A stretch of 64,000 bases of DNA from Colius striatus (taxonomy: Eukaryota > Chordata > Aves > Coliiformes > Coliidae): the NCBI RefSeq assembly GCF_028858725.1, contig NC_084781.1:1992513-2056512 (forward strand), given 5' to 3'. The notes under the pieces are model-generated. The model saw only the letters and a list, made by a program, of their open reading frames with translations. It searched no databases and was not told the origin of the DNA. This document shows positions 23,395 to 36,400 of this stretch, piece by piece; within the stretch, counting starts at the first letter, position 1, and each line of letters starts with the position of its first letter. A program made the translations under genes and the position numbers.

Positions 23395-23965
23395 GGCCGT
23401 GCCGCCGCGGGGGAGGGCGCGGGGCTGCGCTGCTGACGGGTTACAAAGGGCTCTGCGCTGAGGGGCCCAACGGCGCCATGGCGGCTCCCGCCCTGTGCTG
23501 AGGGCGCTGCGCAGGCGCGGCCGCCCGGAGGAGGAGCCGCCCGGAGGAGGAGCCGCCGCTCGCCGCCTTCCTTCCGCCTTCCTTCCGCCGCGGGGCTGCC
23601 GGGGGGCTCCAGCCCCTCACCCCAGCGCCAGCCCCCGCGCCTGTGGCCGCTGGCCCCGGGTCGCTCAGCGCCGAGGCGGGGCGGGTGTGGGGCTGCGGAG
23701 CGCCCTGAGGGAGCGGCCGCGGCGCTGTGAGGCGGCCAGGCCGGAGAGCTCTGGGGTGGCTTCACCGCGGTGTCACGCTCAGGGACAGCGTAACGGGTAT
23801 GAAACGCGCTTTTATTCCTCTCCCCCTCCTCTGATCTCTTACCGGCTTTAAGTGTTTGCTATTACTTTTTCCCTTGTTAATATATCCCGCGTGGTTGGTG
23901 CGATCTCCTCCCGCGTAGAGCCGCACGCTTGTGCTTGAGGGGAGCAGGGCTCCTGCCTCGGCCAC
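23395..23965 (+). promoter_or_regulatory. NFRKB: NFRKB CpG-island promoter
   Basis: Abrupt change to very GC- and CpG-rich DNA after the PRDM10 poly(A) signal and upstream of the NFRKB start codon. Visible motifs are an NRF1-like TGCGCAGGCGCG at 23508-23519, an ATGGCGGC (YY1-like core) at 23478-23485 and an Sp1-like GGGGCGGG at 23678-23685. Two short tandem duplications are also present. The non-coding first exon and start site must lie here, but I could not fix its donor. Long open frames here are GC artefacts. Confidence 0.8.
23521..23586. repeat. Two short tandem duplications in the CpG island
   Basis: A perfect 16-bp unit ccgcccggaggaggag at 23521-23536 and 23537-23552, and an 11-bp unit gccttccttcc at 23565-23575 and 23576-23586. 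Confidence 0.9.
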
Positions 23966-24353
23966 GGCTGCACATTCAGCCCCAGACGAGCCCTGCCCTT
24001 CGGTTTTGTGCAATAAAACCCCTTTTAGGAGGCGGGTGTAGCGTTTTCAGGGTATTTAGCTCTACCAATAGCAGCTTCTGCAAGTGGGACATGAGCTGAA
24101 ATGGGCCACCTGTCCTTCATTGCTTATCCAGGAAAATCATGTCCTCTGTCTGGAAAATCATTCCTCTGTTGGCAGGACTGAGAAGTAAATGAACACAGTA
24201 ACCCCTTACACATCTCACATCCCGATTCTGTGGCTTGTGTTTAAGCAACTGCTTCATCAAGTGTGGCTTCTTGGTCATTCCTCGCCTGGGCATGTCCCCT
24301 GGGTTTGATGGTTCGGGTGGCTGAGGGTCTTGCTGCTGTGGTTCAGGTGAAGG

Positions 24354-24482
24354 ATGGACTCTCTGGATCACATGCTCACCGACCCCCTGGAGCTGGGACC
24401 GTGTGGGGATGGCACACGCATCATGGAGGACTGTATGCTGGGTGCCACCAGAGTCAGCCTGCCCGAGGACCTCCTGGAGGAC
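24354..24482 (+). CDS. NFRKB: NFRKB coding exon 1 (residues 1-43)
   Basis: Start ATG at 24354 lies seven bases after a gttcag acceptor (24341-24346), so the 5' UTR is spliced. Ends VSLPEDLLED; donor is GAC/GTGAGT. Confidence 0.95.
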
Positions 24483-27400
24483 GTGAGTAGCGTGGAGATC
24501 CTTTACCTTTGCAGAGCTTTGAGAAGCAATATCTTTAACTCTTTTCCTGGGGCTTACAGAGCAAGCTGAAAAGAGGGAAAAGGCTTCTGATTGTCCTGGA
24601 AAAGATGTCAGAAAGGGGTTTGATTAATCTCCACGAGACATCTTTTGAAACCACTCTGTTGTGTTCTTGTCTTAGATGTCACTCTCACTTTAAAATTGCC
24701 TTTTGTTGCTTAGTACAAGTTTTGAGTTGATGATCCTGCTGCTAGTAGTGTCATAAATTCCCTCACCTGTCCTCTCTATGCTCTAATTGCTGTCAGCATT
24801 CAGTGAGACACTGTCTTATGTCACTTAACCACAGAAAACCTTCAGGGGGTAGAAAACCATCAAAGCCCTCAGGTGCATTTTCTTCACTCTTGCTTTTTGT
24901 TGCTTTCCTTAGCCTGAGATCTTCTTCGAAGTGGTCAGCTTGTCCACGTGGCAGGAGGTGCTGACAGATGCTCAACGAGAGCACCTAAAAAAATTCCTGC
25001 CTCACTTCCCTGAAAACAACAGAGAGCATCAGAACAAAGTCATCTCAGCTCTGTTCAGCGGCGAAAGCTTCCGCTTCGGAAACCCGCTGCACATCGCTCA
25101 GAAACTCTTCCGGGGTCAGTGAGTGTTCACATACACTTCAGTGTGTTTTCAACTTAACCACCTGACAAAAAACTCATGTGTGGGGTGGGTTTTTTTCTTA
25201 CCTGCTGGTTACAGATGGCCACTTTAATCCTGAGGTTGTGAAGTACAGGCAGCTGTGTTTTAAGTCGCAGTACAAGCGGTACCTGAGCTCTCAGCAGCAG
25301 TATTTCTACCGGCTCCTCAAGCAGATCCTCGCCTCCCGCAATGTGAGTGGCACTGCTCTCTTGTTTCTGGGGGGAATGGGGTGTCTTCGTTGCAAAATGG
25401 CTTGGTGTCTGTTGTGGTGTTCAGCCTAGAGAAGAGAAGATTGAGGGGGAACCTCCTCAACACTTCTAAGTACCTAAAGGATGGGTGTGAGGAGGATAGA
25501 ATGATGCTTCTTTCTATAGCATCCAGCTATAGGGGTGATGGACATCAGCTGGAGCACAAAAAGCTCCTCTTAAACACAAGGAGAAAGTCCTTTGGTGCTG
25601 AGGTGAGGGAGCCCTGGCCCAGGCTGCCCAGGGAGAGTGTGGAGCCTCCTTCTCGGGAGGTTTCCAAACCAGCCTGGACGTGTTTCGGTGCCCCCTGATG
25701 GAGGTGGCTGTATTTGGCATGGGAACAACACAAGTGGATCTCAGACCAATGGTTAAGTTCTTCTCAACAGCCCACAAAAGATCACAGGGAGGTATTACTG
25801 TGTGTGCAGATGAAGGTGCAGTCATTTGCCTTCCCTTTTCCCCCTTCAGATGGTGGTCCAAAGGGCTGCTTTTAAAACCTTGTACGTGGCAGATGCTGAA
25901 TACTTTGTAAAGAGTTACCTGATAAAGAACAGAGGTGCTTATCACACCAGGCTTGCTGAAAGGATATGAATTGAGCTTATCTCTTCCAGCTTATGAGTGG
26001 TAGCTGAGATAACCAATGTCCCATGTATCTCCTTTTCCAGTACTTGCTGGATTTAGCTAGGAAAGGAGGCCCTGACATGGCCCTGAGGAGAAAGCACTTC
26101 ACACCTACCTATGACACGGAAGAACGGGACAGACGGACACACCGGCGCTACTTGAAGATCCTGAGGGAAGTGAAAGAAGAGTGTGGAGACACTACTGTGT
26201 CTTCTGATGAAGAAGGTAATGCCCTGGGACTGAAGTAAAGACTTGAGGTGTGGATGGAGGAAGGTGATTTTTTTGCTGTGGGGATGGTGTCTTTGATAAA
26301 AGAATGGCAGCTGGACTCCAGGTTTTTTGGCTGTGGTCTAGTAAACACAGGAGAGAGGAATTATATACATCTAGGTACTAGGTGTAGAGGAAACTTACTT
26401 CTCTGCTTATTCTAGATCTAAACTCCTGGCCTTCAAGTTCTCCAGCACGTTGTGCCAGTCCACCAATTCCCCTGAGGGTGATTCCCACATTGTCAACCTC
26501 AGACATGAAAACAGCAGGTGAGAAGCAAACTAGGGGTCAGTACAGCTTGAAAATCTGTTGTTTGATGATAAATCTTGTAATGCTTCATGTTTGCAGTCTC
26601 CAGAACCCTTGAGTCTTCTTCCAGTTGATCTGTTTTGGGTTTTTTTCCCCTTGGAATGCTAGTATTTGAAGACAAGAGTGTGCAGTTTGTGTGACACCAA
26701 ATATTTTGGTGTATGTGCTGAGGGAATCCTCCCTTAGGTCTCTGTCATCAAGTCTGCAAACCATCCATGTGATGCAGGCAGTTCTCACTTCTTTTCTCTC
26801 CCATCCTTGCTTCAGCAACAAAATCTGGTGACCCAAGGAAGAAAGTATTGGTTGATTAAAAGAGTGAAACTCTAATAAGGAAAATGTAGTTACTGAAATG
26901 TGCAGATTGGGGATGGATAGACAGTGGCATTGGAAGAGGTCTGTAAAGTCAATAATGGAAGACTGTGCAGATCATCTTTCATGTCTTTTTTTCACTGCAG
27001 ACAAGATAGAACTTGGGGAGAGTGACCTGAAGATGATGTTGAGGAAGCACCATGAGAAGAGAAAACGTCAACCTGTAAGATGTGAAGAAATCCAGGGGGT
27101 GCAGGGCTACATTTTCTCTGTCTCCTAAACTGTTAGCTGTGAAGTTCAGGCTGCTTCTGGGTGACAGAGTGCTTGCTGCTCATAACCTGTGTTCAATTGC
27201 CAACCTATATACCTGACTCCTCCTCTGCTTCTCTGTTTAGAAGGGGGTTGTAATTGTAGTGATGGTGTTTTTGGAGAGACAAAGCTTTGGATTTCAGTGT
27301 TAGCCAAAAATAAGTCAATAACTTTATAAGCTGATCCTGGATACATTTGGGTCATTTTGGCTTATCTTTTATACCCTTGTCATTCTCTTAACACTTCATC

Positions 27401-30400
27401 CTTTCTCACTTTTCTATCCCATTGTCCCCTGTAGGACCACCCTGACCTGGTGACAACAGACCTGACTCTTGAGGACATTATGACTCGAGTAAATGCTGGC
27501 AGGAAGGGTTCCTTAGCAGGTGAGAGGCTTGGCCACAGTGCTTGTGTGTTGTGTGGATAGAGGGTGTCCTGGGGTTATGAAAAGAAGGTGAAGATGTCCT
27601 GTGAAGGTGAAGGCTGGTGTGTCCTTTCACTCTTCCCTCTCTAACCACTCTGGAACTGTGAGTTGTGATTGCTTGTATGCAGCTTCAGTTTCTACTGAAG
27701 GTGTTTCCAGCTAATTGGTGACAATTTCTGTCTCTGCTCTGAGAAGTTGCCTTTGCCTTTCTAATTTCTTATACACTGGGTTAAAAACCAGAGGTTTTCT
27801 GTTAAAGTGGAGTGTGTTGAGGAGGAAGAGAGAAAGATTCATGAGAGTGGCTGGGAGGGCAGAGTGAACTGGTGGCGAATAAGTGCACACTACCCACACA
27901 CCTGAATATGTGTTAAATATTGAGTTAGTTCATGATTCCCAATGAAATGCAGCTTCTTCTCATCCTCCTTCTTACCCTTTATCATCTCTAAAGCCTTATT
28001 CGACCTTGCAACCCTCAAGAAAAAGGTGAAGGAGAAAGAAGATAAGAAGAAAAAAAGGCTGAAGATGATTAAATCCGAAGTGGAAGATTTGACTGACTCT
28101 CTCAGCAACACAGATGGAATCCCAGCCATGTCCCGGGATCATTCCCCCCTCCCTCTGTCATCTGTCAAAGAGGAGTAAGTGCTTCAAAGGAGCCCTGAAT
28201 GCCTTTGCATGGATGGAAAGAGAGAGAGCACAGATGTTGCTGCTCAGATTCTTTGGGGACCTCTGCAGGCTTTGATTTTGTGCTGCTTGGGATGTGTGAA
28301 ACGTGTGATGTTCAGTCCTTGTACCTGAAGGTGAAGTTCAGGGAACTCAATCTGCTTGTGTTCTCTCTTCATTTGAAGGCCTCTCGAAGATATGAAGCCA
28401 TGCCTTGGAATCAATGAGATCTCTTCCAGCTTCTTTTTCCTTCTTTTGGAGATACTGTTTCTGGAAGGACCTGCTACTCTTTCAGTGGTAAGGAGCCACT
28501 TCCTTACCTTGAAATCTTCACAGAGAGCAAAACAAAAGGCAAGGGGTTTATAGCTATAGAATAGTGATTCTCCTCCACAGTTGTCCTGCTGTAAATCACA
28601 TTCAGATGTAGAGTAGATATTAAGAAAGAAAGCCTCTTGGAGCACACACCACTTTCTCTTTTTAACATGCTTCATGCATTTAGTCAGTGGGATCCCTGAA
28701 GTCTTTCCATGCCCATTGTTCAAAGGATGGTTAGATACATTCTGTGTATTAAGAGCAGAGATGGTGGGGAAGTTTTTCACCCTTTTCAGTGTCTGGTGTC
28801 TGAAATGCCATCTTATGTTTACTAGAAAAAGTCAGGTAATCCTTTTTATACATATATCTAAACCCTTTCTTTGTCTCTGGATATGTTTAACTGGTTTGGT
28901 TTTCTTCCTTATTGAAACAATCACAGTGCAAAATCTTTAATAGATAATATAAGGGGTTTTTTTTCCCTTTAGCTTGAAGATAAAGTTCTGGATTGGCAAT
29001 CTTCTCCTGCCAGTGCACTAAATAACTGGTTCTCCTTTGCCTCTAACTGGTCTGAACTGGTTTTACCTGCCTTGCAGTACTTGACAGGTGACAGCAGAGG
29101 TAAGAATAACTGTTAAAAAATACTAATGGTGCTGGTAATCCACTTCTAATCAGTGTTGGTTTATATTGGAGCTCCAATCAACTTCTGATTCATCTCTACA
29201 ATAAGTCATTGTATGGTTGACAGCATTTGTATTATGAGCTTTCTGACATGCATTTCTTGATTGTGGTAGACTTGTTTTGCATGTGCAGAGGAGATAAGAC
29301 CAAGCTTGATTCCAGAGGATGCAAAAATGTGTGTGACATTGCCTCTAGACAGGCAGTTTCTCCTCTTTAGGTCAGGCAGGAAGAAATGAACCTCTTCCTG
29401 GGGTGAAGGCTTTGTACTTGTCTTTGGAGATAATAAAACTAGATGATGCCCTGAGCATTCCACTGGAAACATGAAGCTGACCCAACTTTGACCTGGGGCT
29501 TGGACTAGCTGAGCTTCAGGCATTGCTTCCAAACTAAATTACTCTGTGGTTCTTGTTTGCTTAGTCAGAAGTTTTAAAGAGAGAGACAGTGTAATGACCT
29601 TTGCAGCTTCATGGTCTCCATAACGTGGGGAAGACTAGAAATCCCAAGTTCCTTCCCCAGCAGCATAAACAGGATCTCATCTGACAGCTTGTAGGTGAGA
29701 GGCTCATTGCCCTGTTCTGTTCCTGTGCTTGCAGTGTTACTCTGAGATGTTTACCTTCCCTTGGGGCAACTGTACATTTATTCCATAACTGCTTCAAGTG
29801 CTTTAATCTGTCAGTGTGAGTCCAACTCAGCAGCTTGCATTGCAGCAGGAGGGTTTTGGGGGCTGCATGATTGTGTGCTGTCTCTGACACTCACCCTTGT
29901 TGTAGATGTTCCTTCCAGCTTCTCACCTTTTGTTGAATTCAAGGAAAAAACTCAGCAGTGGAAATTACTTGGTGAGTAGTTTGTGCTCTTCTGTGACTTC
30001 TACTAGAGTAAAGCCTCACTTCTCAGCTTGCTGCAGCCCACAGGGGACCAACAGAGCTATGAATTCATTGAGCAGGCCTTTAGCTGAGAAAAGATGTGCT
30101 TTGGAGTCAGGGTCTTCACAAGACAGCAGCAGCAGACAGAGAATAAGTGAGCCAAGGGGCTCACTGGGCTGTAGTTCTTTCTGTTGCTCACCTGCCCATG
30201 TTAATGTCACCCTTCAAATCTATCTGAACACCTTCATTTTTCCCCTTTTTAGAGCACACCTTCCAGTTCTTCAGAGTGGTTATTAATTATTGCTACTGTA
30301 AGTTAACTCAGTCAATGTGCCCAGGTTCATACTGACTTCAATTACAGATGTCTCGTGGTTTCTGTTCATTCACTTAGACACTAGGCAGGGTTTTCTGTTC

Positions 30401-33400
30401 TTAACTCTAGTGATGATGTTTGTGGAGGTCAAACTGGCAGAGATTTGGAGTCAGGCAGCTACTTCTCTTGGCCCTTGTTCAGTTTCTGGTGGAGGTTATG
30501 TAGGCATGTGTTTCTCTCGTTGACTCAGTGGCTGAGCTTACTGGTGAGAGTGGGAACTATCTGCAAGGGGGTTGTCTCAGACATGCCAAGAGCTGAAGCA
30601 CTCTTCTTGGTACCAACACAGGAGGATAACTTGGCTTTAGCACTTTCCTAAGCCTGCATGTGTTCAAGTATTGAAATTGGGGCCCATGTGAGGTATGGAA
30701 GATGCCTTGTGATACACAGAGGGGGGAAGGGAGTAGGAGATGACTGGAAAATACAAGCAACCAGCTTCATAGCAAGTAAAGGACTTTTGCTTCCTATTTT
30801 TCCTGATTTCTTGGACTAGGTTCTTGCCAAGATCACGAGAAGGAATTGGCAGCACTGTTTCAGCTCTGGTTGGAGACCAAAGACCAGACTTTTTTCAAAG
30901 TGAGTCAGAAAAATTCCCCCTCTAGCAGGACAAAAGGTGAACTGAGTTATAGCTAACTTTGATATCAAACTGGTTTTGTTTTATAGGAAAATGAAGACTG
31001 CTCAGATGCCACAACACCAGTTCCTAGAGTGTAAGTATCCTTGACAGCCTTTGCAGTGCATGCTGAAGCTTTGGCCCTCGAGCCTTCAGGTCATGAGCAG
31101 AGCTTATCTGAAGATCTCTGCAGGACTTTATGTTATCAAATGCTTTCAGAGTCTATCAGAAGAATCTGCAGGAAGGATTAAGTGACTAAGGCTTTGTTCT
31201 TTGGGACTGTTGTGGGCTGCTTGTTGCTCAGAACTGATGGTGACCTTTGTTTCAGAAGGACTGACTATGTAGTCCGGCCTAGCACTGGAGAGGAGAAACG
31301 GGTGTTTCAGGAGCAGGTGAGAGTTCAGTGCACTTCTTGAAGCAGCTGGCCACTCAACCAAGAGACTTTGGGATGACAGCTTTATACTGGACACAAACTT
31401 GATTAATGTAAATGATTAGGATGTTTCTTCTGCCTTGAAGTAGATGCCATAAAACCTGCTAATGATACAGCCTAGCTGCTTACTTCAAAAGGGGTTGGAA
31501 TTGGCAGTGCCAGCCTTTCAATCTCCTTTGCCATCCTCCAGCATATGAGGATGACTTGTCTCTTTATTTTTGGGGCCTGGATGAGTCCAAGGAGAAGATG
31601 AGTGGCAGTAAATGCACCCACACGCTTAGTTACCTTGTCTGTAGTAGATGCAAGTGTGTACTGTAGGACAAACACAGAGTGACAGCTCTTCTCCCTGGGG
31701 GTGTGTGCTGTGTGTTTGGTAGAATATCCAGGTTACATTTTGGAAAGAGAGGGAGAAAGGGCTCATTGTAGCTGGAGTGAAGGGGCTATCAGTTGTGTCT
31801 TTAGCACCTGTGTGGTCTGTGCAGCTCTTCACATGACCTCATGTATTGTACCTTCACCCTTTTAGGTGATGCTTTATATTCTGCTCAAAGCCCTTGGGGA
31901 ATGTCTTGATCCAAACCAAGTTTATACTGCAGTATTTGATTGAGAAACAACTTCTCTCTGAGGGGTGATAACTCCTAGGCATAGCACAAGCTTTGAAGGC
32001 TTTGCACTGGATGTTTCCTCCTCAGTTCAGCCCTGTTTGTTTGCAACTGCAGGAACGGTACCGTTACAGCCAGCCCCACAAGGCTTTCACTTTCCGCATG
32101 CACGGCTTCGAGTCGGTCGTGGGCCCCGTGAAAGGGGTGTTTGACAAGGAAACCTCCTTGAACAAAGCCCGGGAGCATTCCCTGCTGCGCTCAGACAGAC
32201 CAGCATATGTCACCATCTTATCCCTGGGTAAGCTCATGGGCAAAAGCAGTATGGTTAGAGGAAGAAGAAAGCTCTTCTGACCCCTCAGGTGGTGTCTTGG
32301 GGAGTCGACATACAGGGGAAAAGTGGACAGGGTGGACTGAGATAAATGAAGCAGAAATCAATCCTGTGATGAAATGCAGGGAGCAGGAAAGATGAGGGAA
32401 GGAGACATCTGTGTGTTGCTGTCATCTGAGGGGAAATGGAAACAGAGAGGAGAGTCCCTGGTGCTGGCTGAAGCTGAGGCACTGATAAGGGGAAAAACAG
32501 AGGGTGGTTTGAGTGCACTGTTGTGGAGTTGGGGCATTGCAGAGTCATTCAGTGCTGTTCCTCAAGTTCATCACTCCTAGCACAGTTGATGGACTTGAAA
32601 ATGGATCTTTACAATAGGAAGTGATAGATCCTTATAGGGAAGTGATTGTCCCCTGTGCTGGGCCCTGGGGAGGCTGCAGCTCCAGGGCTGTGTCAGTGCT
32701 GGGCCCCTCACTCACTGCCACAGGGACACTGAGGGGCTGCAGCGTGGCCAGAGCCGGGCACTGAGCTGGGGAAGGGGCTGGAGCACAAGGGGCTGGGGAG
32801 GGGCTGAGGGAATGGGGGTGTTGAGCCTGGAGAAGAGGAGGCTGAGGGGAGACAGGAGCACTCTCTGCAGCTCCCTGACAGGTTGCAGTGAGATGGGGTT
32901 TGGGCTCTGCTCCCATGTAATGAATGACAGAACAAGAGGAAATGGGCTCCAGTTGCGCCAGGGGAGGTTGAGGCTGGAGCTGAGGCAGAACTGTTTCCCT
33001 GAGAGGGGTGTCAGCCCTGTGCCAGGCTGCCCAGGGAGCTGGGGGAGTGCCCAGCCCTGGAGGGATCCCAAAGCCATGGAGCTGAGGTGCTGAGGCTGGG
33101 GGTAGTGCTGGGCTGGGCAGGGTGAGGTCAGCAGTTGGACTCCAGCAGCTTCAAGCTCTTTCCCAACCCAAACGATTCCATGATTCTCTAATCTCTGCTC
33201 ATCTCTGAGGGATTCCAGGAGCCAGATTTTAGTGAGCACTGTGAGAGTTGGGGATAAGAGAGCAAAGTGTGCCTGCTGAAGTGTTGGAATACAGCTGCTG
33301 AGTTGCACCTGGAGGTTTAAGCTCTGACTGTGTTGCAGTTCGTGACGCTGCTGCTCGCCTCCCCAACGGGGAAGGAACTCGTGCAGAAATCTGTGAGCTG

Positions 33401-36400
33401 CTGAAGGATTCCCAGTTCCTTGCTCCTGATGTCACAAGCGCTCAGGTAAGTTGGATGGCATGTCTGGCCCTCTCTTCTCCTTTAGCTGACTGAACCAGGG
33501 CCCTTCTGTGATTCCATGGCTTGTGTTCCTGCAGGTTAATACTGTTGTTAGTGGTGCTTTGGACCGGTTGCATTATGAGAAGGATCCCTGTGTGAAATAC
33601 GATATTGGACGTAAGTTGTGGATCTACCTGCACCGAGACAGGAGTGAGGAAGAGTTTGGTAAGAGACTGGCTTTGCTCATACCTTAACAACTGAAAGTGT
33701 TTCTAAATGTCTCAAACTCCTTTAGCTGGCAAATGAACAGGAATTCTTCCTCTAGTGAGCTGATGTTGGCCCATCAGCACCAAAATCGCCTCTTGCAGAG
33801 CTGTGTGGCAGTTTGAAGGGTTTGCTTGGCAAACAGCATCCTGTGTACATTCACAACTTCATCTGTGTCTTTGTTTCAGCCTTTCTTGGCTAAGTTCACT
33901 TGATATTTTCCTTTGCATTATGACATGACTACATGTGTTTGATTTCTTGTCTCAAGTTGAACCTGCAGGTCTTGATTGGCCCCTTTCTTAACTCACCTTT
34001 GCTCGTCTTGGAGCTCTGAATTATTCATTTCTGTCTGCAGAACGGATTCACCAAGCTCAAGCTGCTGCAGCAAAGGCCAAAAAAGCTCTTCAGCAGAAGC
34101 CAAAACCTCCAGCTAAAATGGTACATTCCTTTGCACTGCTTTGGGTGGATGCTTTTGGGGTTGGAAAGGAGAGAGGAGCTCAATTTCATCCATAAATTCT
34201 GCACCCAGAGTGGCTAATGAGAAGACTATGTCATTAGCAGTTCATTATGTATAGGAATGTCAGTGTTAGTCTAGCACCAGTGGACAAGATGGGAAAGAGG
34301 GAGCTTTTGCTTCTCCCAGCATCTAGTCTTACCCAGAATTTGTGCTCCCTATCTTAGGGATGGTCTTTCAGGTCTGTTTTTGAGGTTAACCTCCAGCAGA
34401 GTGTATGGAACCCATCTGCTGCCTTCCCCATTGCTGTGCTGAAGCTGTCAGGGTTTGAATAGCTTTTTGTTACTGATACCTGAAGTGCTTGCTGTTGGCA
34501 AATTAACCCAGATGGAAACCTGTGTGTTATGAACATCACTGCTGAGGTGCTCTTCTCCCTGAGAACAGGAGCAGCCAAGCACCCCACCCCACTTGTGGCT
34601 GCAGATGAGGAAGACTGAAGTCAGTCAGTTGCCTGTGATTTCAGGATTTACCATTGGGGCATCATCCAGAATCACAGAGTCATAGGATGGTGGGGGTTGG
34701 AGGGGCCCTCCAGAGCTAAAGCAGGTTATCCTCCATCAGGGGGCACAGGAACATGTCCAGGTGGGTTTGGAAACCTCCAGAGAAGGAGCCTCCACACCCT
34801 CCCTGGGCAGCCTGGGCCAGGGCTTCATCAGCCTTACAGTAAAGAAGTTTCTCCTTGTGTTCAAGTAGAGCTTTCTGTGTTCCAGCTTATGTCCATTGTC
34901 CTGTTGCTGGACACTAGAGAAAAAAAGTCACTCCATCCTCTTGACACCCACCCTTTAGGTCCTTACAAGTGTTGGTGAGGTCAGGCTTCTGCAGAACTCA
35001 GCTTCAGGTGCTCACTCCCCTCTCCAAAGTGCAGCAGCCCAAGCCAGTTCTTGTGAAGACCTTCATGCTTGATGTGGTTTCTTTGCAGAAGTCAAGCAGC
35101 AAGGAGAGTTCTGTGAAAGCACTGCCCAGCAGCACATCAGAGCCCAGCCAGCTGAGCCTTAGTGACTCCAGCATGCCACCAACTCCTGTCACTCCCGTGA
35201 CACCCACTGCACCAGCACTGCCAGCAACGCCTATCTCACCCCCACCCGTGTCTGTGGTTAGCAAGAGTGTGTCTAGTGCTGGATCCGAGCCAGCAAAACC
35301 CAGCCCAAGGTACTTCCCTCTCACCCCTCACCTGTGAGCCTTACTGTTTCCTTCTCACTCATTTCCTACATCCCTGCTGACCCTCTGGGCTTTGTTTCCC
35401 GCAGCGTTCTGCTGGTATCGTCCCCCACCATGCCGCAGCTCGGGACGTTGCTCTCCACTTCGCAGAGCTCTCCGGGGCCGGCAGCTCCCCAGCCCGCCCC
35501 TTCCCGAGTGCTGGGCCATCCCCCCGCCTCTGGGCTGCCGCAGGTCCGCGTGGTCAGCGCCCCCTCGGGCCTCCCCGCTGCTTCTGCTCCTCCTCCTGCG
35601 CCAGCCCCTGCGGTGACCCAGCAGCAGCAGCCTGCCTCCGTGCCTCAGATCCGCATTCCAGCCACAGCCACGCAAACCAAAGTGCTCCCGCAGGTGGGTT
35701 TGGCTGCAGGGAAAGGGAGGAGCAGCTCTGGCTTCTTGTCTGACTTCTAGTGTCAGGGATTGCTTGTTCACTTGGAACATGCACTGTCACAAATTAGGGG
35801 AGGGGTGGGAAGGGCCCTGCAGAGCTCATCCAGCCCCAAGCCCCTGCTACAGCAGGTTTCCCTGACTCAGGGGGCACAGGAACGTGTCCAGGTGGGGTTG
35901 GAAACCTCCTGAGAAGGAGCCTCCACACCCTCCCTGGGCAGCCTGGGCCAGGGCTCCCTCACCTCAGCACCAAAGGACTTATTCCTGCTGTTCCAGTGGA
36001 ACTTCCATGAGCCAAAAAGAGGAGTTATTAACCCCTCAGTGTTGTGTTAGTCTGTTGACAGGCTGTTTCTGTGTTTTACTGTAGGCTGTGATGACTCTGC
36101 CAGTAAAAACTCAAAGCAGCCCCGTGCAGGTGCAGAGAGCAGGAGGCTCAGTGACAGGCCAGACGGGCATCACAGTGACAGGGCTGTCTGCAGCAGCCAG
36201 TGCTGCTGGGAAGCCAGTCACCAGCTCTCCAGGCAGTTCTGCTCCAAGCACCTCCTCTACCACTGTCATCCAGAACGTTGCTGGCCAGAATATCATCAAG
36301 CAGGTGAGAGAGGGAGAATGATAGAATAGAATAGAACAGAATCATCATGATGGGAAAAGACTCTTAAGCTTGTAGAGTCCCAGCTCTCCCCTCACCCTGC

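Noticed and set aside
23385-23851. Open frames of 118-126 codons in the CpG island
   Set aside because: High GC lowers stop frequency. The compositions are Pro/Arg/Ala-rich without homology, and the region is better explained as the NFRKB promoter.
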